From contig SKOZ01000021.1 in the NCBI GenBank assembly GCA_007119795.1, forward strand, positions 1 through 37,720: a DNA stretch of 37,720 nt, read 5' to 3'. Below, piece after piece: positions 32,127 to 37,720 of this stretch. The position numbers and the translations under genes are program-made. Position 1 is the first letter of the stretch; each line of letters starts with the position of its first letter. The notes below the pieces were generated by a model. The model saw nothing but the letters and a program-made list of their open reading frames with translations. It was not told the origin of the DNA and did not search any database. Source of the stretch: Planctomycetales bacterium. Lineage in GTDB: Bacteria > Planctomycetota > Planctomycetia > Pirellulales > Thermoguttaceae.

Positions 32127-32633
32127 ATGAGACAGTTGCTGCCATGGGGTTTTGTCCTTTTAGGATTGTTGCCGGCCGCCGGCTGTGGCGGCGCTCCGCA
32201 ATCGCAAGGGGCGGCTCTGGAAGGGGAGCGATACCTTCTGGCCGTGGAACCTCCCGAGGCACAGGGCGTCGGCGAGCTCGTCCAGTCCGCGGCGGCGGGC
32301 GACGAGGTCGTGGTCGTGGGACGGATCGGCGGCGCGAACTCCTGGGTGGAAGGTATGGCCGCCTTCCTGATCGCAGACCTCGGCCCGGCAGACTGCGACG
32401 CGGGGCAGGCGGAGCCCTGCCCGCACTCCGGCGACTGTTGTCCGGGAGACCAGGCAGCGCCGCGAACCCTGGTCAAGCTCGTCGATGAAGAGGGGCAACC
32501 GCTGGGCAGCGATGCGCGCCAACTCCTGGGGGTCCGAGAGCACCAGACCGTCGTCGTCCGCGGCCGCGCCGAGCGCGACGATGCCGGCAACGTGAGCGTT
32601 GCCGCCGGGGCACTATACGTACGAGCGGAGTGA
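32127..32633 (+). CDS. Cys-rich lipoprotein of the efflux operon
   Basis: 168 residues. The signal peptide ends LLPAAGC, a lipobox with Cys20, so the mature protein should be lipid-anchored. The body has a small beta-rich pattern (VVVVGRIGG, AAFLIADL, TLVKLVD, TVVVRGRAERD) suggestive of an OB-like fold. An insertion at residues 90-105 carries Cys90, Cys98, His100, Cys104 and Cys105, a plausible soft-metal site. From memory, similar planctomycete proteins next to ABC efflux genes have a shorter CPFC-type motif here. No function is known. The start at 32127 follows AAAGGA; an upstream Met (32088) would lengthen the n-region by 13 residues. Confidence 0.65.
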   Translation: MRQLLPWGFVLLGLLPAAGCGGAPQSQGAALEGERYLLAVEPPEAQGVGELVQSAAAGDEVVVVGRIGGANSWVEGMAAFLIADLGPADCDAGQAEPCPHSGDCCPGDQAAPRTLVKLVDEEGQPLGSDARQLLGVREHQTVVVRGRAERDDAGNVSVAAGALYVRAE

Positions 32634-32668
32634 AGTGTGAAGTGTGAAGGGTGAAGTTTGAAGAGTGA
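32627..32668 (+). repeat. Degenerate heptamer tandem repeat, site 2
   Basis: Six units in phase: GGAGTGA (overlapping the lipoprotein stop), AGTGTGA, AGTGTGA, AGGGTGA, AGTTTGA, AGAGTGA, then a decayed unit AGGGTTC. It occupies most of the 72-bp gap before the adaptor gene. Confidence 0.7.
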
Positions 32669-32692
32669 AGGGTTCACGCCTTTAGCTTCCGT

Positions 32693-32708
32693 GAGGAGTA
32701 TGACGATG
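32693..32708 (+). promoter_or_regulatory. Ribosome binding site that decides the adaptor start
   Basis: GAGGAG (32693-32698) is one base from ATG 32700 but seven from ATG 32706. Normal spacing therefore favours the second ATG. Confidence 0.55.
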
Positions 32709-34265
32709 AAAGCCCCGCAGGTCGATGTCCGCCAGTTGGCCGTCCGCGGGTCGGAGGTCCGGCCGGCTCACCGGGCGCCGCGGCGGCGGTTTGCCAGCCG
32801 TGTCGTCCTGCCCGCGGCCCTCCTGGTGGGGTTTGCGGGCGTACTCGGCTGGGCCGCCCGCGACGCTCTCCTGCCGGCCCGCGAGGTGACGGTGATGCCC
32901 GTCCTGGTCCGCCACTCGGAGGTCGCCGAGGAGGGCACACCGCTATTCTCCGCGGCCGGCTGGGTGGAGGCACGGCCCACGCCCGTGCTCGTCACGGCGA
33001 TGGCCGAAGGAGTCGTCGAGCAGCTTCTCGTCGTCGAGGGGGACGCCGTCGAGGCCGGACAGCCCGTGGCCTACCTCCTCGACGTCGACGCGCGATTGGC
33101 CCTCGAAGAAGCCGAGGCAACGCTGCGGCTCCGCCGCGCCGAGTTGGTCCGCACCGAGGCCCTATTGGCGGCCGCGCGGGCGTCGGTCGAGCAGCCGGTG
33201 CAATGGGAGGCGGCCCTGGCCGAGGCCGAATCGTTGCTGGCAGCCGCCGAGACCGAGCGGGGGAGCCTTCCCTTCCGGATGCGAGCGGCTGAGGCGCGGC
33301 TGCAATTGGCCGAAGAGGAGTTGGAACGGAAGCTCTCTGCCGGTGAGGCCATTGCCCGGCGGGAGGTCGAGCAGGGCCGCAGCGAGCGCGCCCGGGCGAC
33401 GGCGGAGCTGGAGGAGCTTCGGGCGCGGGGGCCCGCACTGGAGCAGCAGTGCGCCGCTCTCGGCCGCAAGGTTGCCGCCCTGGAAACGCAGCGCGAGCTG
33501 CTCCGCGATGAGAGACGCGCCCAGGCCGAAGCCGAGGCCGAACGCGACGCGGCGGCCGCGCGGGTCGCCCAGGCCGAGGTGGCCCAGCGGACCGCGGCGC
33601 TGCGCCTGGAGCGCATGGTCGTCCGCGCCCCGGTGAAGGGCCGCGTGCTCGAGCTGGTCGCCCGGCCGGGGGCCAAGGTGGCCGGCGTGGCCGATACGCT
33701 CACCCACGATTCGAGCACCGTGGTTACACTTTACGACCCCGATCACCTCCAGGTCCGCGCCGATGTGCGCTTCGAAGACGTACCGCGGGTCCGTTCCGGG
33801 CAGTTGGTGCGGATCGAGTCGGGGGCCCTGGGCGAGGCGATCTCCGGGATGGTGCTGCACGCCACCTCCGCGGCCGACGTCCAGAAGAACACGCTCGAGG
33901 TCAAGGTCGCCATCGACGAGCCGCCGCCGGTGCTCAAACCCGAGATGCTCGTCCAGGTGACCTTCCTCGCCCCGCCCACCGAAGAGACGCCCGCAACGCC
34001 GGAAGAGCGGTTGCGGCTCTTCGTGCCCCGGCAACTCGTCGAAGGCGAGGGCGAGGGGGCTTTCGTCTGGCTGGCCGACCAGGCGGCCGGGGCGGCCCGC
34101 CGGCAGGCCGTCCGCACGGGGCGCGCTGCGGGCGAACTGGTCGAGGTCGCCGAGGGGCTCGACCCCGCCGCCCGGCTGATCGTCGGCGGACGCGAGGGGC
34201 TCCGCGCCGGCCAGCGGATCCGCGTCGGCGGCGAGGATGTGACGCTCGGGGTAGGGGCGGGGTAG
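32706..34265 (+). CDS. Periplasmic adaptor (HlyD/MacA-type membrane fusion protein)
   Basis: 519 residues. One membrane helix (about 33-50) anchors it. A lipoyl half-motif (GWVEARPTPVLVTAMAEGVV, near 85) leads into a very long, Ala/Glu/Arg-rich helical hairpin (about 125-320), and the second lipoyl half resumes at VVRAPVKGRVLELVARPGAKV, followed by a beta-barrel domain (DHLQVRADVRFEDVP) and membrane-proximal domain. It should link the inner-membrane ABC permeases to an outer-membrane channel, none of which is visible here. The hairpin is longer than in MacA, near 200 residues. It is flanked on both sides by the heptamer repeats. Confidence 0.88.
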   Translation: MKAPQVDVRQLAVRGSEVRPAHRAPRRRFASRVVLPAALLVGFAGVLGWAARDALLPAREVTVMPVLVRHSEVAEEGTPLFSAAGWVEARPTPVLVTAMAEGVVEQLLVVEGDAVEAGQPVAYLLDVDARLALEEAEATLRLRRAELVRTEALLAAARASVEQPVQWEAALAEAESLLAAAETERGSLPFRMRAAEARLQLAEEELERKLSAGEAIARREVEQGRSERARATAELEELRARGPALEQQCAALGRKVAALETQRELLRDERRAQAEAEAERDAAAARVAQAEVAQRTAALRLERMVVRAPVKGRVLELVARPGAKVAGVADTLTHDSSTVVTLYDPDHLQVRADVRFEDVPRVRSGQLVRIESGALGEAISGMVLHATSAADVQKNTLEVKVAIDEPPPVLKPEMLVQVTFLAPPTEETPATPEERLRLFVPRQLVEGEGEGAFVWLADQAAGAARRQAVRTGRAAGELVEVAEGLDPAARLIVGGREGLRAGQRIRVGGEDVTLGVGAG

Positions 34266-34296
34266 GAAGTAGTTAGTGGCTGGTGGTGAGTTGGAG
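34262..34296 (+). repeat. Degenerate heptamer tandem repeat, site 3
   Basis: Five units beginning one base before the adaptor stop codon: GTAGGAA, GTAGTTA, GTGGCTG, GTGGTGA, GTTGGAG. The consensus differs from sites 1 and 2, but period and position are the same. Confidence 0.5.
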
Positions 34297-34334
34297 GAAG
34301 AAGGGTGGGATTGCCTGCAACGAGGAGTCCTCAG

Positions 34335-35039
34335 ATGTCTCTGCTTGAGATCCGGAAGCTGTCGAAGCGATTCCACAAAGGCGACGAAGTCATCGTGCCG
34401 CTCGAGGAGGTCGATCTCGACGTGGGGGCCGGCGAGTTCGTGGCCCTGCGGGGGGCCAGCGGCACCGGCAAGTCGACGCTCTTGAACCTGGTGGCCGGGA
34501 TCGATCGCGCCGACGGCGGCACGATTGCCCTGGCCGGCGAAGAGATCACCCGCCTCTCGCGGAGCCGGCTGGCCGCCTGGCGGGCGCGGAACATCGGCTA
34601 CGTCTTCCAGAACCACAACCTCGTGCCGGTCCTGACCGCGTACGAGAACGTCGAGCTGCCGTTGCTCCTGCTCCCCTTCTCGCGGCAAGAGCGGCAGCGG
34701 CGCGTGCTGGTGGCTCTCGAGGCCGTGGACATGCTCGACCGCGCCGACCATCTGCCGCGGCAGCTCTCCGGCGGGCAGGAGCAGCGCGTGGGGATCGCGC
34801 GGGCCATCGTCGCCGACCCCACGCTCCTGGTCGCCGACGAGCCCACCGGCGACCTCGACGACGCCACCACCGGGCAGATCGTGGCCCTGCTCGCGGCTCT
34901 CAATGCCCAGCTTGGCACCACGCTCCTCATGGTCACCCACGACGCCGACGTGGCTGCCGCCGCCGGGCGGCAACTGCGGCTGGAACAGGGCAAACTCCAC
35001 GAAGTCCAGGGCGAAAGGGAGGTTCCATGCTCCGCCTGA
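34335..35039 (+). CDS. ABC transporter ATP-binding protein, MacB/LolD type
   Basis: 234 residues. Walker [10 protein letters not shown] (40-48), Q-loop FQNHNLVP (from 91), signature LSGGQ (144-148), Walker B LLVADEP with Asp168-Glu169, D-loop GDLD and switch His202 in VTHD are all intact. The FQNHNL and [13 protein letters not shown] segments place it in the MacB/LolD subfamily. It energises the two FtsX-type permeases of this operon. Its end overlaps the second permease by 13 bases, so the two are translationally coupled. Confidence 0.95.
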   Translation: MSLLEIRKLSKRFHKGDEVIVPLEEVDLDVGAGEFVALRGASGTGKSTLLNLVAGIDRADGGTIALAGEEITRLSRSRLAAWRARNIGYVFQNHNLVPVLTAYENVELPLLLLPFSRQERQRRVLVALEAVDMLDRADHLPRQLSGGQEQRVGIARAIVADPTLLVADEPTGDLDDATTGQIVALLAALNAQLGTTLLMVTHDADVAAAAGRQLRLEQGKLHEVQGEREVPCSA

Positions 35040-36166
35040 TCCCCTATATCCTCAAGAGCTTGTGGCGGAACCACACGCGGACGCTGTTGACCACCAGCGG
35101 CGCCGCGGTGGCGATCTTCGTCTACTCCGCGGTCACCGCCGTGGGCGACGGGTTCGACCGCTTCCTGCGGGGCCACGAGGCGGAGCGGGCCCTGATCGTC
35201 TTCCAGGCCAACCGTTTCTGCCCCGCAACCAGCCGCCTGCCGGAAGACTACGGGGCCACGATTGGCCAGGTGCCGGGTGTTGCCGGCGTTCTCCCCATTC
35301 AGGTCTTCACCAATAACTGCCGGGCCAGCCTGGACGCGGTGGTCTTCCACGGTTTGCCCGCCGGGGAACTCCGCCGTGCCCGCGGCATCGAGCTGGTTGA
35401 CGGAGATTGGTCGGCGTTCCAGGGCCGCCACGACGCCGCCGTGGTGGGCCGTGCGGTGGCCGGACGCCGCGGGCTGGCCCCGGGCGAGGCCTTTACCGTG
35501 GGCAACGTCACCGTCCACGTGGCGGGCGTCTTCCGCGCCGAGCGGCCCTCGGAAGAGAACCTCATCTATACCCACTTGCCGTTCCTGCAATACACACCGG
35601 GGTTCGGCGCCGCGGGCATGGTCACCCAGTTCGAGGTCCAGCTCGATTCCCGTGCCGACGTTCGAACCGTATCCGCGGCCATCGACGAGCGCTTCCGCGG
35701 AGGACCGGTACCGACCAGCACCAGTTCGAAGGCCGCCTTCCTGGCCGCCACCGTGGCCGACCTCGTCGAGCTGGTGGAGATGCTCCGCTACCTGGGCTAT
35801 GCCTGCCTGGGGCTGGTCGTCGCCCTGGTGGCCACCACCACGCTGATGGCCGTGCAGGATCGCGTCGCCGAACATGCCGTCTTGCAGACCATCGGCTTCT
35901 CCGCACCGCGGGTCTTCTCCCTGGTGCTCGCCGAGAGCCTGATCATGGCCACGCTGGGCGGTGCCGCCGGTGTGGCCGCCGCCGCCGCGCTGCTGGCCGT
36001 CACCAACCCTGCGGTGGGCACGGAAGCGGTCACCATTGCCCTTAGGCCTTCGCTATTCCTCGCCGGCAGCGGGTTGGCCGTCTCGGCCGCCGTCGGCCTC
36101 CTCTCCGGCCTCGCCCCCGCCTGGCAGGCCGCCCGCGTCGATCTCGTCTCCGCACTCCGCGGTTGA
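35027..36166 (+). CDS. ABC transporter permease, MacB/FtsX type (second copy)
   Basis: 379 residues. One N-terminal helix (about 21-42), a periplasmic domain (about 45-255) and three C-terminal helices with the FtsX pattern ([24 protein letters not shown]). It shares the architecture of the first permease in the operon but is clearly divergent from it, so the pair may form a heterodimer around the single ATPase, as LolC/LolE do with LolD. Cys residues in the periplasmic domain ([18 protein letters not shown]) are noted. A short hairpin CGGGAA-CCT-TTCCCG (36183-36197) follows 16 bases after the stop. Confidence 0.92.
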   Translation: MLRLIPYILKSLWRNHTRTLLTTSGAAVAIFVYSAVTAVGDGFDRFLRGHEAERALIVFQANRFCPATSRLPEDYGATIGQVPGVAGVLPIQVFTNNCRASLDAVVFHGLPAGELRRARGIELVDGDWSAFQGRHDAAVVGRAVAGRRGLAPGEAFTVGNVTVHVAGVFRAERPSEENLIYTHLPFLQYTPGFGAAGMVTQFEVQLDSRADVRTVSAAIDERFRGGPVPTSTSSKAAFLAATVADLVELVEMLRYLGYACLGLVVALVATTTLMAVQDRVAEHAVLQTIGFSAPRVFSLVLAESLIMATLGGAAGVAAAAALLAVTNPAVGTEAVTIALRPSLFLAGSGLAVSAAVGLLSGLAPAWQAARVDLVSALRG

Positions 36167-36182
36167 ATACCCGAAAAGGTGG

Positions 36183-36197
36183 CGGGAACCTTTCCCG
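36183..36197 (+). terminator. Hairpin at the end of the efflux operon
   Basis: CGGGAA (36183-36188) pairs with TTCCCG (36192-36197) around CCT, 16 bases after the permease stop. No T tract; a 3'-end structure rather than a proven terminator. Confidence 0.35.
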
Positions 36198-36223
36198 GCT
36201 CCGCGGGTTGGTTGATGGTTGTC

Positions 36224-36273
36224 GGGCACCACCGGCTGCCAGGCACCTTCGGTGCCGGACGCCGGGGTGCCTG
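36224..36273. repeat. REP-like palindromic cluster
   Basis: Two GGCACC arms (within 36224-36230 and 36241-36247) and two GGTGCC arms (36251-36256 and 36266-36271) can pair in alternative ways; CAGGCACC (36240-36247) with GGTGCCTG (36266-36273) is an 8-bp stem enclosing the inner hairpin. The CAGGCACC/GGTGCCTG core recalls extragenic palindromes linked to RAYT transposases (recollection). Only this one copy is in the window. Confidence 0.4.
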
Positions 36274-36323
36274 ACCTACTACTGGCTCGCAGAAACTGTC
36301 ACAGCCTGTCAGAGGAGAAACGC

Positions 36324-37720
36324 CATGGTGATTCGGACAATTCTGGCAATACTGGCATCCGCGTCGGCTGCCTGGGCCGCCGCACCGGCCGAAGGGGACA
36401 ATCCCGTTATCGCGGCCGAATCGCGTTACCCAGGAGGAATACCGTCTACGGCCGCGAAAATCGGGACAGTCCCCCATGAAGGGTTGCAGGTCTCCGGGAC
36501 GGCCACGCGGAGCGCGCTGTGCCTGAACGGGCTCTGGCGGTTCTCTCCCGCCGACGAGGGGCGCGATGTTGTACACGGCGGCCCCTGGGGCACCATCCCC
36601 GTCCCCGGGGCCTGGAGTTCCCGCGCCCGCTGGCAGACACCTGTGGGGGGCGGCGAGGGCTATGCGCCCCATTACGGCTCGCTCGATGGGACGGCAGTCG
36701 GCTGGTATTCGCGGCGGGTGGAGATTCCGGCCGATTTCGCCGGCCGCCAGGTGGCAGTGGAGTTCTCCGACGTTACCAACTGGGCACGGGTGTTCGCCAA
36801 CGGCCATCCCGCCGGGACCATCTATCGGGCCGGCCGGGTGGACATCACCGAGTATGTGCAACCCGGGGCGGCATGCACGCTGGCAGTGCTGGTAGCTGCC
36901 ACCGCCGAAGCCGACGCCGAGGCGGCCTTCGCCCAGCCCGCGGCGGGCTCGGGAGCTGCGGAATACCCCGGGCTGACCGGCGACGTCTTCCTGACCGCCT
37001 CCCCCGCCGGGGCGCAGGTGGCGGGCGCGCTGGTCCGGACGAGCGTCGCCGAGAGCGGATGGAGCGTTCGCAGCGATCTCAGGCAGCTTGCGCCCGGCAA
37101 GGCCTACCTGGTGCGTGCCACGGCCGTCGACGCCGAGGGGAACCCGGCCGCCGTGCTGGAGCAGGCCTTCACGGCCCAGTCCGGCGAGGAGACGGTCGAG
37201 CTCTCGGGCGCGTGGGCGAGCCCGCGCCTGTGGGAGCCTTCCGACCCGCATCTCTATGAATGCCGCGTGCATCTGCTCGAGCCCCAGCTGCCAACGGGCG
37301 ATGCTTCCTCTGGGAACGCTGCCGAAACGGACCGGCTGCTGGACGAGTATCTGGACAGCTTCGGTTTCCGCGAGTTCCGCATCGAAGGGGGCGACTTCGT
37401 CTTCAACGGCAGAAGGCTCCGCCTCCGTCCCAGCCTCTTCCAGGGCGGCTGGCAGCCCTTCTATCACCTCAGCCCGCCGCTGATCCGCGCCCAGCTCGCC
37501 GGGGCCAAGGCCGAGGGCTTCAATGCGGTGCAGTACTGGCCCAGCCGGTTCTTCGGGGCCTTCCAGCAACTGGCAGACGAGGCCGACCGCCAGGGGATCC
37601 TGCTCATCCTGCCGCTGGAGTCGATGCTCCCCTACCGCAGCGAGATGGCGCAGGGGCGCGTCGACGAGGTATGGCGCCGGGAAGTGGAACGGCAGGTGCA
37701 GTACCTGGGCAACCATCCCA
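36324..37720 (+). CDS. Secreted glycoside hydrolase family 2-like protein (partial, runs off the right edge)
   Basis: At least 465 residues, no stop before the window ends. A signal peptide (MVIRTILAILASASAAWAA, 1-19) predicts export. The N-terminal sugar-binding jelly roll is marked by LNGLWRFSP, GWYSRRVEIPADFAGRQV and FANGHPAGTIYRAGRVDI; an immunoglobulin-like domain follows (WEPSDPHLYECRVHL), then the family's hallmark junction FGFREFRIEGGDFVFNGRRL and the start of the TIM barrel (AGAKAEGFNAVQYWP). Members are beta-galactosidases, beta-glucuronidases or beta-mannosidases; the catalytic Glu residues lie beyond the window. GAGGAG precedes the ATG at 7 bases. Together with the sulfatase it suggests polysaccharide use. 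Confidence 0.85.

Noticed and set aside
1..37720. CRISPR arrays, toxin-antitoxin pairs, restriction-modification genes or prophage
   Set aside because: No direct-repeat/spacer pattern and no protein of these systems was found on either strand.

Overview
The window is GC-rich, densely coded and almost certainly from a member of the Planctomycetota. The evidence is the gene content: a DUF1598 protein, a sulfatase with a HEAT-repeat tail, a Tat-exported aldo/keto reductase, a Gfo/Idh/MocA oxidoreductase, a secreted squalene-cyclase-like toroid protein, a Tat-exported sugar-isomerase-like protein and a multi-gene ABC efflux operon whose organisation I associate with this phylum. A Pirellulales-type lineage is a guess. 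No rRNA, tRNA, CRISPR array, transposase or phage gene was seen.

Layout. 1-155: tail of a large gene cut by the window edge. 308-2505: HAD phosphatase converging on a DUF1598 protein. 2896-4383: Tat-exported aldo/keto reductase. 4384-5113: AT-richer, gene-poor stretch with a palindromic element. 5114-11519: complete nqrABCDEF set for Na+-translocating NADH:quinone oxidoreductase plus the maturation factor nqrM, with a good intrinsic terminator between nqrA and nqrB. 11913-16764: groS, toroid protein, pterin carbinolamine dehydratase, a ketoacyl-synthase homologue lacking its catalytic Cys, and pyrF. 16779-20394: Gfo/Idh/MocA oxidoreductase, NAD-isocitrate-dehydrogenase-like enzyme, then cupin and LOG-family genes. 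20425-27008: sulfatase, LptF/LptG-type permease, family 4 uracil-DNA glycosylase, MFS transporter and a small TM1266-like regulator. 27297-29778: alpha/beta hydrolase with Asp at the nucleophile position, and the exported isomerase-like protein. 29948-36166: Cys-rich secreted protein, ABC permease, Cys-rich lipoprotein, periplasmic adaptor, ATPase and second permease. 36324-end: truncated family 2 glycoside hydrolase.

How the genes work together. The nqr cluster encodes a sodium-motive respiratory entry point; the flavinylation motifs and iron-sulfur ligands are present, but no apbE flavin transferase is in the window, so it must be elsewhere. The 29948-36166 block reads as one MacAB/LolCDE-like efflux system with two permeases, one ATPase, one adaptor and two small Cys-rich exported proteins, which suggests (inference) a metal- or thiol-related task. 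Degenerate 7-bp tandem repeats overlap the stop codons of three genes in this block. Sulfatase, GH2 enzyme, oxidoreductases and the isomerase-like protein fit breakdown of sulfated or unusual sugars.

The points most worth a second look are the ketoacyl-synthase homologue with Cys to Glu and His to Asn changes, the efflux operon with its Cys-rich partners and heptad repeats, the Asp-nucleophile hydrolase, and the terminator inside the nqr cluster. All functional statements rest on reading motifs by eye; no database search was possible.
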